Positions 9,449 to 18,479 of a stretch of DNA of 64,000 nucleotides are shown here, piece after piece. Made by a program: the position numbers and the translations under genes. Where the stretch lies: the NCBI GenBank assembly GCA_050248275.1, contig JBFWSR010000008.1, positions 62,001 through 126,000 on the forward strand. The letters are read 5' to 3'. The DNA comes from CAILZL01 sp050248275. GTDB lineage: Bacteria; Pseudomonadota; Gammaproteobacteria; Steroidobacterales; Steroidobacteraceae. The number at the start of each line of letters is the position of its first letter. Positions within the stretch are counted from its first letter, which is position 1. The notes beneath the pieces were generated by a model. That model did not search any database and was not told the DNA's origin. It was given only the letters and a program-made list of their open reading frames with translations.

Positions 9449-9486
9449 CAGCTTCACCGGCATCTGCGCCGACAAAACGCCTGACG

Positions 9487-9506
9487 GCCGTGATGCGAAT
9501 CACGGC
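9487..9506. terminator. Hairpin with GCGA tetraloop
   Basis: GCCGTGAT and ATCACGGC form a perfect 8-bp stem closed by GCGA, a stable GNRA-type tetraloop. It lies between the ABC-F gene and the exonuclease gene. No T-run follows, so its role as a terminator is only a guess. Confidence 0.4.
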
Positions 9507-9574
9507 GCCGTGGTGTATGCATACCTAGAGTCCGCCCACTACAGATTATTTCCCCAGGCAAGTGGCTCAGACTC

Positions 9575-10204
9575 ATGGAGAGTATCGTCGTACTGGATTT
9601 TGAAACCACCGGGTTGCATCCCGATCAGGGCGATCGCATCACCGAAGTGGCGGCCCTGCGCCTGCAGCATGGCAAAGTCGTGGCGCGTTATGAATCATTG
9701 GTCAATTGTGAACGCCGCCTGTCGGCAAGCATCCGTGCCTTTACCGGCATCAACCAGCGCATGATTGATGCCGCGCCATTTCCCCGGAACGTGTTTCCCG
9801 AACTGCTGCGTTTTATCGGCGCCGATCCGGTGATTTCGCACAATGCCGCCTTCGATCAGGGCTTCCTCGATTGCGAATGCGAACGTCTGCATCTGCAACG
9901 CATTGACAACGACTTCATCTGCACCGTGCAACTGGCCCGCCGCCTGTTGCCGGATCTGGCCAGCCATTCCCTGCGTGCGCTGGTGCGACATTTCAAACTG
10001 GACGACACTGCGGAACACCGCGCCGGACCGGATGCCCAGGCGACTGCACAGGTACTGCTCAAGCTGTGTGAATTGGCCGCCACGCAGCTGCCGCAGCCAC
10101 ATCTCGATGCGGCAACCTTGAGATGGCTTGCCTGCGCAAACAATCCATCCAGCATGCGGAACAGCAACCCGGTAACCGGCGTGCACACCGCGCGGGTTGC
10201 CTAG
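9575..10204 (+). CDS. DnaQ-like 3'-5' exonuclease (DEDDh family)
   Basis: The 209-residue protein is a stand-alone exonuclease of the DNA polymerase III epsilon type. Exo I is DFETTG (residues 8-13), Exo II is HNAAFD, and Exo III is H-x4-D in HRAGPDAQ, giving the DEDDh set of metal ligands. It lacks the C-terminal PHP-binding segment of the true replicative epsilon subunit, so a repair or nucleic-acid-processing role is more likely than proofreading. The ATG at 9575 gives a natural start two residues before the first beta-strand. Confidence 0.88.
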   Translation: MESIVVLDFETTGLHPDQGDRITEVAALRLQHGKVVARYESLVNCERRLSASIRAFTGINQRMIDAAPFPRNVFPELLRFIGADPVISHNAAFDQGFLDCECERLHLQRIDNDFICTVQLARRLLPDLASHSLRALVRHFKLDDTAEHRAGPDAQATAQVLLKLCELAATQLPQPHLDAATLRWLACANNPSSMRNSNPVTGVHTARVA

Positions 10205-10460
10205 GTCACGGTCGATAACAGACTCGCAGGCGCCTGCAAATCATCTGCGCCGGTCTCCACATATATTGAAAACACCCGCCTGCCCGGCCACTCCTGACTG
10301 GCGCACGCAGGTCCACGCCACGTAGTTTGGTAAGATGCCGCATGGCTGCGGTCCTCATGACAGTCAGTCACCAAACCATCCGTACAACGGATGCAAGCAA
10401 GCGGAATTTTTCTGACCCACCCGCGCGTGCGGCGCACCGCCGTCGCCGCAGGAGAATGAG

Positions 10461-11162
10461 ATGTACACCATAAGACATGCCAACGAACGCGGCTACGGCG
10501 ACCACGGCTGGCTCAAATCGTTTCACAGTTTCTCGTTTGCCGATTATTTCGATCCCGAGCACATGGCGTTCAGCGCCTTGCGCGTGATCAACGAAGATCG
10601 CGTCGAACCCGGCACCGGTTTCGGTACCCACGGACATCGCGACATGGAAATCCTCAGCTATGTGCTGGAAGGCGAGCTGTCGCATAAGGACTCCATCGGC
10701 AATGGCTCGACCATCCGGCCGGGCGATGTGCAGCGCATGAGCGCCGGTCACGGCATTTTGCACAGTGAATTCAATCCTTCGCCCAGCAAGCAGGTGCATT
10801 TCCTGCAAATCTGGATCATTCCCGATGTACAGGGCATCAAGCCAGGCTACGAACAGAAGTTTTTTGCCAGCGAGGAAAAGCGCGGCAAACTACGGCTGGT
10901 TGCCTCGCCCGATTCAGCCAACGGTTCGCTGCTGATTCATCAGGACACCAGGGTATATGCCGGCCTGTTTGATGGCGCGGAGCGAGGCAGCATGAATATC
11001 CCGAAGGGCCGGTGCGTCTATGTGCATGTGGCGCGCGGCAATGTGACCGCCAATGGTCATGCACTGGGTGTGGGCGATGCGCTGATGATCACCGAAGAAC
11101 ATCAGCTCACGCTGGAGTCCGGCAAGCAGACTGAAGTCATCGTGTTCGATCTGCCGGATTAA
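10461..11162 (+). CDS. Pirin-family cupin protein
   Basis: The 233-residue bicupin matches pirin/YhhW proteins. The metal ligands of the N-terminal cupin are visible as H57 and H59 (THGHRDME), H101 and E103 (GILHSEFN). Some bacterial relatives are quercetin 2,3-dioxygenases; others bind partner proteins, so the reaction here is not certain. The start is well supported by AGGAG shortly before the ATG. It is convergent with glnE, with only 18 bases between the stops. Confidence 0.9.
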   Translation: MYTIRHANERGYGDHGWLKSFHSFSFADYFDPEHMAFSALRVINEDRVEPGTGFGTHGHRDMEILSYVLEGELSHKDSIGNGSTIRPGDVQRMSAGHGILHSEFNPSPSKQVHFLQIWIIPDVQGIKPGYEQKFFASEEKRGKLRLVASPDSANGSLLIHQDTRVYAGLFDGAERGSMNIPKGRCVYVHVARGNVTANGHALGVGDALMITEEHQLTLESGKQTEVIVFDLPD

Positions 11163-11180
11163 GCGTCACGACTGTGTCCT

Positions 11181-14114
11181 TCAGAGGCGGGAAGACCTGT
11201 CAGATCTCCCGCCCGCCCCCTCCGTGCCCATGACCTCATCCCAGATCGCCACCACGCGGCGGCGCGGTTCGACAAACTCACCCGCATCAATCACATTGTC
11301 ATCGCCGGCAAGCGACAGATGGTGCATACGCTCGCGATATAGCCGATAGGTGCCGGTGAGAAAATTCACTTGCATCTGCGCGATGATGTTGCCCGAAGCC
11401 AGACTTTCCAGCTGGCGGATGTTGTCGGTGAACAGAATGATGGGTGGATATTCATCCGCCCACTTGAGCATCCAGTACTGCACCAGAAACTCGATGTCGG
11501 CAATGCCGCCGGCATCCTGCTTCAGATCGAACTGGCCCCTGCCGGCCTTGGACAATTCGTCGCGCATGCGCTGTCGCATCCTGCGTACTTCTTCGCGCAG
11601 CGTGTCACGCTTGATGGCCTTGCGCAGAATATCGGTGCGAATCTGTTCGAAGCGCGCCATCGGCGTCGCATCGCCCGCCACCGCACGCGCCCGCAACAAG
11701 GCCTGATGTTCCCAGGTCCAGGCTTCATGACGTTGATAATTGTCGAAACCATCCAGGCTTTGCACCAGCAGACCGCCCTTGCCGCTGGGACGCAGACGCA
11801 CATCCACTTCATACAGGCGGCCGGCACGGGTGTGGACGCTCAGCAAATGCACCAGACGTTGTCCCAGCCGGGCAAAGAACACGCTGTTGTCCACGGCCTG
11901 CTCGCCATCGGTCTGTTGCCAGGCGCCCGCCGAATCATGCAGGAAGACCAGATCCAGATCGGAACCGTAGCCCAACTCGATGCCGCCAAACTTGCCGTAG
12001 GCCACCACCACCACGCCGGCAGCATGCGCGTGGGCAGCATCCGCGCCGCACAAAGGCCGACCATGCCGATTGATGAGCTGCGCCCAGGCCATGTCCAGCG
12101 CCTGTTGCACGATCAGCTCGGCCAGATCGGTCAACCGGTCGCTGACCTTCATCAAAGGCATGCGCCCGGTGAGATCGGCCACGGCAATGCGGAACAGGGC
12201 AATGCGCTGGAACTCGCGCAGCAGTTCGAGCTGGCGCTCCTCATCGTCCGGATCGCAGTGCTCCAGTTTGAATTGCAGCTCGGCCGCCAGCGATGCACGG
12301 GTAGGCAGATCGTTCATCAGGCGTTCGTCGATCAGCTCATCCAGCAACAGCGGAAACGCTGCAATCTGCTCGGCCAGAAACTCGCTTTGCGCGCACAGAT
12401 GGACCAGCAGACTCAGCACCGGCGGATGTTCATTGAGCAGCGCCAGATACACCGTGCGGCCGCCGATCATTTCAATGATGCGCAGTATGCGAGTGAATAC
12501 CGCCGCCTGACCGGCTTGCGCGGCAATCAGCCTCAGGATTTTCGGCACCAGCACATGCAGGCGCTGCTTGCCGGTTTCGTCGAGGCGCTGGTAGTAGCCG
12601 CTATCGCGCACCTGCAACATCTGGGTGGTAATGTGCGCCGGATCGGTAATGCCGAGCGCCATCACGGCGCGATGACGCTCCTCATCACTGACCCCCGGAT
12701 CGAGAAACGCATCCAGCGCGGAATCCGCCGCTGGCGTCTCCGCGTTGCTACCGAACACAATGGCGGCAAACCAGCCGCTGACGCGTTGACGATGCTCGTT
12801 CAGTGCGCTCAACAAGGCTGGCCAGTCCGGATAATTGAGCGACACCGCCAGCCGCAGGCGCGCCTCATCCTCTTCCGGCAGGTAATGGGTATTATCGTCG
12901 TTCCATTCTTGCAAACGGTTTTCCACCAGCCGCAGGAAACGGTAGGCCTGCAGCAATTCCTCCACGGCCTGCACAGTCAACAATTTGTGTCCCACCAGAC
13001 GCGGCAGCACCTGCTGCAATTCGCGCGACTGCAACTGACGGTCATTGCCGCCGCGCAACAACTGAAATGCCTGAACAATGAACTCGACCTCGCGGATGCC
13101 GCCGGGACCGAGCTTGACGTGCTCATGCAGTTCGCGCCGCTCCACTTCCCGCGCAATCATCTGTTTCATGTTGCGCAGCGACTCGAAGACCGAGAAATCC
13201 AGATAGCGCCGATATACGAATGGCCGCACCACGTTGTTGTACAGCGATTGATAATGTTCGATGGCGGTCAAGGGCCGCGCCTTGACGAAGGCATAGCGCT
13301 CCCAGTCGCGGCCATTCTGTTGCAGGTAAGTTTCAAAACTGTCGAAATTGACCGCCAGCGGACCGCTGTTCCCGAAAGGACGCAGACGCATGTCCACGCG
13401 AAACACAAAACCGTCCGCCGTCTTGTTGGCCAGCCAGTTGATCATGCGTTGCCCAAGACGCAGAAAGAATTCTTCGTTGTCCACTGCGGCTGCGCCATCG
13501 GTTTCGCCGGCTTCCGGATACAGGAAAATGAGATCGATATCGGACGAGTAATTGAGTTCCCGGCCACCCAGCTTGCCCATGCCCAGCACCATCAACGGCT
13601 GTTCCGCACCGCTGTCACGACCGCGCGGCCTGCCATACAGCGCGCTCAATTGCGCATAGGCACGCTCGTACACGTATTGCACGCAGACGTCAGCCAGATT
13701 GGACAGATCCAGCAAGGTCTCATTGAGCTCGGCAAAGCCGGCGATGTCACGCCAGGCAATGCGCACCATCTGTTGCCGGCGAAAGCGGCGCAACGTGGCC
13801 AACAATTCCGTATCGGTGCCGACTGTGACCATCATCGCGTCCAGTTCGCGACGCAACCAGTCGCTATCGACAGCGGTCAACAGGCAGCCGCTGTCATGCA
13901 GGCGCGGCAACAACCCGGCATCCCGCAAACAGGCGTCGGCCACCAATGCGCTGCTGGCAAATACCTGCGGCAGGGACGCGACAATGAGTGGCTGCTGCAG
14001 CACCTGTGCCGCCCCGGCATCCAGTGATTCGCGCAATGTTTCCAGTTGTGAAGCCACGCGTGTGCGCAATACTTCCGGCAGGGATGGCAGCGTCGGGTAT
14101 CGTGTGTGATGCAT
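11181..14114 (-). CDS. glnE: Bifunctional glutamine synthetase adenylyltransferase/adenylyl-removing enzyme
   Basis: The 977-residue protein has the two nucleotidyltransferase halves of GlnE, which adds AMP to and removes it from glutamine synthetase in response to PII signalling. The N-terminal adenylyl-removing domain has YSSDIDL (D192, D194). The C-terminal adenylyltransferase domain has GYGSDLDL (D719, D721). Length is close to the E. coli enzyme. glnA and glnB/glnK are not in the window. The gene is divergent from yqgE. Confidence 0.96.
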   Translation of the reverse strand: MHHTRYPTLPSLPEVLRTRVASQLETLRESLDAGAAQVLQQPLIVASLPQVFASSALVADACLRDAGLLPRLHDSGCLLTAVDSDWLRRELDAMMVTVGTDTELLATLRRFRRQQMVRIAWRDIAGFAELNETLLDLSNLADVCVQYVYERAYAQLSALYGRPRGRDSGAEQPLMVLGMGKLGGRELNYSSDIDLIFLYPEAGETDGAAAVDNEEFFLRLGQRMINWLANKTADGFVFRVDMRLRPFGNSGPLAVNFDSFETYLQQNGRDWERYAFVKARPLTAIEHYQSLYNNVVRPFVYRRYLDFSVFESLRNMKQMIAREVERRELHEHVKLGPGGIREVEFIVQAFQLLRGGNDRQLQSRELQQVLPRLVGHKLLTVQAVEELLQAYRFLRLVENRLQEWNDDNTHYLPEEDEARLRLAVSLNYPDWPALLSALNEHRQRVSGWFAAIVFGSNAETPAADSALDAFLDPGVSDEERHRAVMALGITDPAHITTQMLQVRDSGYYQRLDETGKQRLHVLVPKILRLIAAQAGQAAVFTRILRIIEMIGGRTVYLALLNEHPPVLSLLVHLCAQSEFLAEQIAAFPLLLDELIDERLMNDLPTRASLAAELQFKLEHCDPDDEERQLELLREFQRIALFRIAVADLTGRMPLMKVSDRLTDLAELIVQQALDMAWAQLINRHGRPLCGADAAHAHAAGVVVVAYGKFGGIELGYGSDLDLVFLHDSAGAWQQTDGEQAVDNSVFFARLGQRLVHLLSVHTRAGRLYEVDVRLRPSGKGGLLVQSLDGFDNYQRHEAWTWEHQALLRARAVAGDATPMARFEQIRTDILRKAIKRDTLREEVRRMRQRMRDELSKAGRGQFDLKQDAGGIADIEFLVQYWMLKWADEYPPIILFTDNIRQLESLASGNIIAQMQVNFLTGTYRLYRERMHHLSLAGDDNVIDAGEFVEPRRRVVAIWDEVMGTEGAGGRSDRSSRL

Positions 14115-14243
14115 GATCCGGACAGTCTAATGCCCGATGCCGGTAAACGTAATATGGGCCAGATTGCCTACGGCGCCGCGCAATACATCAAAATCGGGCA
14201 ACCCGCGCTTGAGCGAACGGCGCGAAGCACGGATACTTTGCAC

Positions 14244-14807
14244 ATGCCGGCCGAACACTATCTCACCAATCAATTCCTGATCGCCATGCCCGCGATGGCA
14301 GACGGCAATTTCTCGCAGACCGTCACGCTGGTATGTGAGCACACTGCCCAGGGTGCATTGGGCATCGTCATCAACCGCCCCATGCAGATGCGGTTGGCCG
14401 ATGTCTTCGAGCAATTGCACTTGAGCACTCAGGATCAGCCGTTACGCGAACAGCTCATCCTGCAGGGTGGTCCGGTGCAGCCGGATCGCGGCTTTGTCAT
14501 TCATCGCGCCGGGCAGCCATGGGAATCCACGCTGGCCGTGTCAGAGCATATTCATGTCACCACCTCACGCGACATTCTCACCGCCCTGGCCGAGGGGCGC
14601 GGCCCGGAACCGCTGAGCATGGCCCTTGGCTACGCGGGCTGGGAAGCCGGACAGTTGGAAGCGGAGATGGCGCAGAATGCCTGGCTCAATGTGCCATTCA
14701 ATGAACGCATCCTGTTCGATACGCCGTTTGAACAACGCTGGCAGGCTGCGGCGCAATTACTGGGCATCAATCTGAATACACTGAGTTCACAGGCCGGCCA
14801 CGCATGA
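14244..14807 (+). CDS. yqgE: YqgE/AlgH family protein (DUF179)
   Basis: This is a conserved protein of unknown biochemical role, named AlgH in Pseudomonas. Family hallmarks are LTNQFLIAMPAM at the start, LVCEHTAQGALGIVINRP, and LGYAGWEAGQLE near the end. The open frame begins at 14106, but the ATG at 14244 gives 188 residues, the length of E. coli YqgE, and begins just before the conserved part. Its stop overlaps the ruvX start (ATGA), so the two are co-translated, as in many gammaproteobacteria. Confidence 0.9.
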   Translation: MPAEHYLTNQFLIAMPAMADGNFSQTVTLVCEHTAQGALGIVINRPMQMRLADVFEQLHLSTQDQPLREQLILQGGPVQPDRGFVIHRAGQPWESTLAVSEHIHVTTSRDILTALAEGRGPEPLSMALGYAGWEAGQLEAEMAQNAWLNVPFNERILFDTPFEQRWQAAAQLLGINLNTLSSQAGHA

Positions 14808-15262
14808 GCAGCGCCATGGCGTCCAGCCCTACCCCGCTGGTTGTGGTGCTGGCGTTCGATTACGGCACTCGTCGCATCGGTGTCGCCAGTGGCAATACCA
14901 TGACGCGCATGGCGCAGGCGTTGTGTACCCTGGAATGCAAACAGCAGCAGGTACCCTGGGTCGGCATCGAACAGTTGCTCAGGGACTATTTGCCCGGCCA
15001 GTTGGTGGTCGGGCTTCCCTATAATGACGATGGCACACCCACCGGCATCACTGCGGCAGTGCAGGATTTTGCTGCCGAGCTGGCCCAACGCAGCAAGCTG
15101 CCCGTGGCGCTGGTGGATGAACGGCACAGTTCGCGGGAGGCTGAACGCGAACTGGCGTCTCTGCGACGCAGCGGCGTCAAGACACGGCGCGTCACCCATG
15201 CCGATGTGGACAAGGCAGCCGCCAAGGTGGTTCTGGAGCGCTGGTTCAGCCAGCCTGGTTGA
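14804..15262 (+). CDS. ruvX: Putative pre-16S rRNA nuclease / Holliday junction resolvase-like YqgF
   Basis: The 152-residue protein has the RNase H-like fold of YqgF/RuvX: FDYGTRRIGVA near residues 18-28 with the first catalytic Asp, VVGLPYNDDG in the middle, VDERHSS, and a final HADVDKAAA with the last acidic residue. The family matures the 5' end of 16S rRNA and has also been linked to recombination. The ATG overlaps the yqgE stop. In this lineage yqgE-ruvX commonly precede pyrimidine genes, as they do here. Confidence 0.92.
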   Translation: MSSAMASSPTPLVVVLAFDYGTRRIGVASGNTMTRMAQALCTLECKQQQVPWVGIEQLLRDYLPGQLVVGLPYNDDGTPTGITAAVQDFAAELAQRSKLPVALVDERHSSREAERELASLRRSGVKTRRVTHADVDKAAAKVVLERWFSQPG

Positions 15263-15351
15263 GACGCTCCGGGATGCGCAGCGGAATCGGATCGAGCCTG
15301 CGTCGGCAGGGCATGGTCGCGCATTCTTTCGAATAGCGAGTAACAACAAGC

Positions 15352-16332
15352 ATGAGCACTATCGACACCAGCCTGAGCCAGCGCGTGCAGCGCACTGCGG
15401 AGGGCCGCTTGCGTCATCTCATTACGCTGGATGGCCTGAGCCGCGCCGAAATCATTGCATTGCTGGACATGGCGCAGTTCTACGTGCGCAAACCCAACGA
15501 ATTGCCGGCTCGAGATCAAAGCCTGTCGGGACATACTGTCGCCAATCTGTTTTTTGAACCCAGCACGCGTACCCGCGTGTCATTCGAACTGGCTGCCCGC
15601 CGCCTGGGCGCGGATGTGGTCAATCTGGATATGCAGACCTCCTCGCGCGTCAAGGGCGAGACCGTGCTTGACACCATTTATACCCTGCAGGCGATGCATG
15701 CCGATGTGCTGGTCATGCGCGATGCCGAACCCAATCTGCCAGCGTTGGTGGCACAGCAGGTTGCGCCGCATGTCAGCATCCTCAATGCTGGCGAAGCGCA
15801 TGTCTCGCACCCGACACAGGGGTTGCTGGATGTGCTGACCATTCGTCAGCACAAACCGGACCTCCAGAATCTGAGTGTGTTGATTGTCGGCGACCTCATG
15901 CACTCGCGCGTGGCGCGTTCCACCTGGCGCGCACTCAATACGCTGGGCGTAGGTGAAGTGCGCATCGCCGGCCCCGAGCATCTGCTGCCGCCGGGCGACG
16001 AATTTCCCGGCGCGCGGCGTTTCACCGACATAAACAAGGCCATCAAGGAGGCCGACGTGGTCATGGCATTACGCATTCAGAAAGAACGCATGAATGCCGC
16101 GCACATTCCCGATGATGCAGCCTACTGCCGCGAGTTTGGCCTGACGCCGGAACGCCTCAAGCTGGCCAGGCCTGACGCCATCGTCATGCATCCTGCTCCC
16201 ATGAATCGTGGCGTGGAAATCACTGACGCAGTGGCCGACGGCCAGCAGTCGGTGATTCAACAACAGGTCACCAATGGCGTGGCCATCCGCATGGCTGTAC
16301 TCGCCACCATCGCCCGCGGCGCACTGCACTGA
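15352..16332 (+). CDS. pyrB: Aspartate carbamoyltransferase catalytic subunit
   Basis: The 326-residue protein joins carbamoyl phosphate and aspartate, the first committed step of pyrimidine synthesis. The carbamoyl-phosphate motif FEPSTRTR has STRTR at 71-75. HPTQGLLD and the aspartate-binding region near VMHPAPMNRGVE follow. No regulatory pyrI or PyrR gene is next to it. An inactive pyrC-like partner, common beside pyrB in Pseudomonas and relatives, is also missing; pyrK follows instead after 20 bases. Confidence 0.96.
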   Translation: MSTIDTSLSQRVQRTAEGRLRHLITLDGLSRAEIIALLDMAQFYVRKPNELPARDQSLSGHTVANLFFEPSTRTRVSFELAARRLGADVVNLDMQTSSRVKGETVLDTIYTLQAMHADVLVMRDAEPNLPALVAQQVAPHVSILNAGEAHVSHPTQGLLDVLTIRQHKPDLQNLSVLIVGDLMHSRVARSTWRALNTLGVGEVRIAGPEHLLPPGDEFPGARRFTDINKAIKEADVVMALRIQKERMNAAHIPDDAAYCREFGLTPERLKLARPDAIVMHPAPMNRGVEITDAVADGQQSVIQQQVTNGVAIRMAVLATIARGALH

Positions 16333-16352
16333 GTCTGCTAACAGGTCTGGCA

Positions 16353-17252
16353 ATGAATAACGCTACCTTGATCGACAAACCGCATCGCAACACCATCTTT
16401 GTTGAAGACGCCGAAATTCTTGCGCAGCAGAGTTTTGCCGGACAGCAATACCTGTTCACATTCGCCGCGCCCAAGTGCGCGCGCGCCGCTCAACCCGGCC
16501 AGTTCATCCATCTGGCCTGCGACCCCAATGTGCCCATGCGCCGGCCGCTGTCCGTCATGCGCACTCATCCCGAACAGGGCACCATCGAAATTCTCTGCAA
16601 GGCGGCCGGTCCCGGCCTGACTGCGCTGGCGCACAAGAAAATCGGCGAAAAAGTGAATCTGACCGGCCCGATCGGTCAGGGCTTCACACCGCATGCCGAC
16701 AAGCCACGCACCGTACTGATTGGTGGCGGCTACGGCGTCCCGCCGATGATCTTTCTTGCCGAAACACTGCGCACCCGTACCGATGCAGCATGGAAGCCAG
16801 TGGCCTTCCTGGGTTCGGAGTTGCCCTTTCCATTCCGCACCCGTCCCTCCACCATCATGGTGGACGGCATGCCCGATGGCGTGATTGCCTCGCTTGCCTT
16901 CCTCGACGAGCAGGGTATTCCCGGCCGCCTGAGCAGCTGGGCGGATTTTCCCGGTTGTCATCGTGGCTTCGTGACCGATCTGGCGACGGCCTGGCTGACC
17001 ACACTGAACAAGGAAACGCTGAACGAAGTAGAGCTGTTCGTGTGCGGGCCCACGCCGCTGCTCAAGAGCGCCGCACAAGTCGCGCGCAAATTTGGCGTTG
17101 CCTGTCAGGTCGCAGTAGAAGAGTACATGGCCTGCGCCGTGGGCGGCTGCGCCGGCTGCGCCGTCAAGGTCAACACGCCGCAAGGCCCGGTGATGAAACG
17201 CGCCTGCGTGGACGGACCGGTGTTTGATGCGTATGCGGTGTTTGCAGAATAA
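16353..17252 (+). CDS. pyrK: Dihydroorotate dehydrogenase electron-transfer subunit (PyrK-type flavoprotein)
   Basis: The 299-residue protein has a ferredoxin-reductase fold: an FAD-binding part with MRRPLSVMR, an NAD-binding part with LIGGGYGVPPMIFL, and a C-terminal cysteine cluster (MACAVGGCAGCAVK, then RAC) for a [2Fe-2S] centre. This is the layout of PyrK, which passes electrons from the PyrD flavin to NAD+ in class 1B dihydroorotate dehydrogenases. It sits 20 bases after pyrB, so a pyrimidine role is likely. No pyrD is in view, so its partner must lie elsewhere or differ from the usual one. Confidence 0.87.
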   Translation: MNNATLIDKPHRNTIFVEDAEILAQQSFAGQQYLFTFAAPKCARAAQPGQFIHLACDPNVPMRRPLSVMRTHPEQGTIEILCKAAGPGLTALAHKKIGEKVNLTGPIGQGFTPHADKPRTVLIGGGYGVPPMIFLAETLRTRTDAAWKPVAFLGSELPFPFRTRPSTIMVDGMPDGVIASLAFLDEQGIPGRLSSWADFPGCHRGFVTDLATAWLTTLNKETLNEVELFVCGPTPLLKSAAQVARKFGVACQVAVEEYMACAVGGCAGCAVKVNTPQGPVMKRACVDGPVFDAYAVFAE

Positions 17253-17266
17253 ACACCGATTCCATT

Positions 17267-17330
17267 GCCGCCAGTAACCTTACTGGTCTTTAACAACATC
17301 GTTCGATGACAATGTTGTTGAGTTGGCGGC
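17267..17330. terminator. Nested inverted repeats between convergent pyrK and pilU-like genes
   Basis: An outer pair GCCGCCA (17267-17273) / TGGCGGC (17324-17330) encloses an inner pair AACAACAT / ATGTTGTT. The structure fills the gap between two convergent genes and probably ends transcription from one or both sides. Confidence 0.5.
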
Positions 17331-17348
17331 GACGGGAAGCGGAACCCA

Positions 17349-18479
17349 TCAACCGAAGTTGATCTTCGCTTCCAGGTTGCTGCGCGAGTCGGCGTAGCTG
17401 AGGGCATCTTCCAGGGTGATGCGGCCGGCCTGATAGAGCTGGTACAGCGATACATCGAAATGCTGCATGCCCTTTTCGCTGCTGGAGCGCAGCGCTTCCT
17501 TGGCGCCGATGACATCGCCTTTCTTGATCAGTTCCTGCATGTGCGGGCTGTTGATCATCATTTCCACGGCAGCGACGCGACGCTTGTTTTTCCCCGGAAC
17601 AAGTCGCTGGGCAATGATCGCTCGCAGGTATTGCGACAGGTCCAGGAACACCTGGGTATGCTGGTCGCGGGGGAACATGTTGATGACGCGATCCAGCGTC
17701 TCGGCAGCGTTATTGGCATGCAGCGTGGCCAGCACCAGATGGCCGGTGCCGGCCAGCATGATGGCGGATTCCATGGTTTCACGGTCGCGGATTTCGCCGA
17801 TCAGCAGCACATCGGGCGCGGCTCGCATGGCGCTGCGCAGGGCGCGTGCATAGGACTTGGTGTCCAGTCCCACTTCGCGCTGGTTGATGATCGACTTCTT
17901 GTTGGTGTGCAGGAATTCGATGGGATCTTCGATGGTGATGATGTGATCGGCGCTGTTGTCGTTGCGGTAGTTGATCATCGCCGCCAGCGTGGTGGACTTG
18001 CCGGAACCGGTGGCGCCGACCATCAGGATCAGGCCGCGCTTCATCATCACCAGATCCTTGAGCTGCTCGGGCAGTCCCAGGTCGTCGAGGCGCGGCATGT
18101 CGGCGGTGATGTAACGCAGCACCATGGCAGGATTGCCGCGCTGGTGAAACACGTTGACGCGAAACCGCCCCAGTCCCGGTTCGGACACCGCGAAGTCGAT
18201 TTCCAGATCTTCGTTGAAATGTTCGATCTGTTCCTGGGTCATCAGGCCGTAGGCGGCATGACGCACCACGTCCGGGGTCAACATCTGCTTGTTGACCGAC
18301 ATGATTTTGCCTTCGATCTTGATCTTGATCGGCGCGTAGGAAGTGAAAAACAGATCGGACGCCCGCTTGTCCACCATCAGCTTGAACAGCGGCTTGGTAT
18401 TGAGAATGATCGGCCGTTCGTTCAGGCCGGTGGTGTTCAGGCTGTCTTCTATTTCAGGAACCGGCGCATTGGCGTTCAT
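17349..18479 (-). CDS. PilT/PilU-family pilus retraction ATPase, third copy
   Basis: The 376-residue protein is a hexameric-type secretion ATPase related to PilU. It has Walker A GATGSGKSTT, the Asp box IITIEDPIEF, Walker B LIGEIRDRETM and the His box GHLVLATLHANNAAE. An N-terminal extension of about 30 residues precedes the conserved part. It overlaps the pilU stop (ATGA), so translation is coupled and the order of transcription is pilT, pilU, then this gene. A role in type IV pilus retraction or its tuning is inferred. It is not simply a duplicate: the N-terminal and C-terminal sequences differ clearly from the neighbouring PilU. Confidence 0.88.
   Translation of the reverse strand: MNANAPVPEIEDSLNTTGLNERPIILNTKPLFKLMVDKRASDLFFTSYAPIKIKIEGKIMSVNKQMLTPDVVRHAAYGLMTQEQIEHFNEDLEIDFAVSEPGLGRFRVNVFHQRGNPAMVLRYITADMPRLDDLGLPEQLKDLVMMKRGLILMVGATGSGKSTTLAAMINYRNDNSADHIITIEDPIEFLHTNKKSIINQREVGLDTKSYARALRSAMRAAPDVLLIGEIRDRETMESAIMLAGTGHLVLATLHANNAAETLDRVINMFPRDQHTQVFLDLSQYLRAIIAQRLVPGKNKRRVAAVEMMINSPHMQELIKKGDVIGAKEALRSSSEKGMQHFDVSLYQLYQAGRITLEDALSYADSRSNLEAKINFG

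Noticed and set aside
11370..14027. 885-codon open frame antisense to glnE
   Set aside because: It mirrors a GC-rich gene; His/Gln-rich composition, no family features, and glnE is complete on the other strand.
17105..17515. 136-codon minus-strand frame spanning the pyrK/pilU-like junction
   Set aside because: It overlaps two firm genes and the terminator region.
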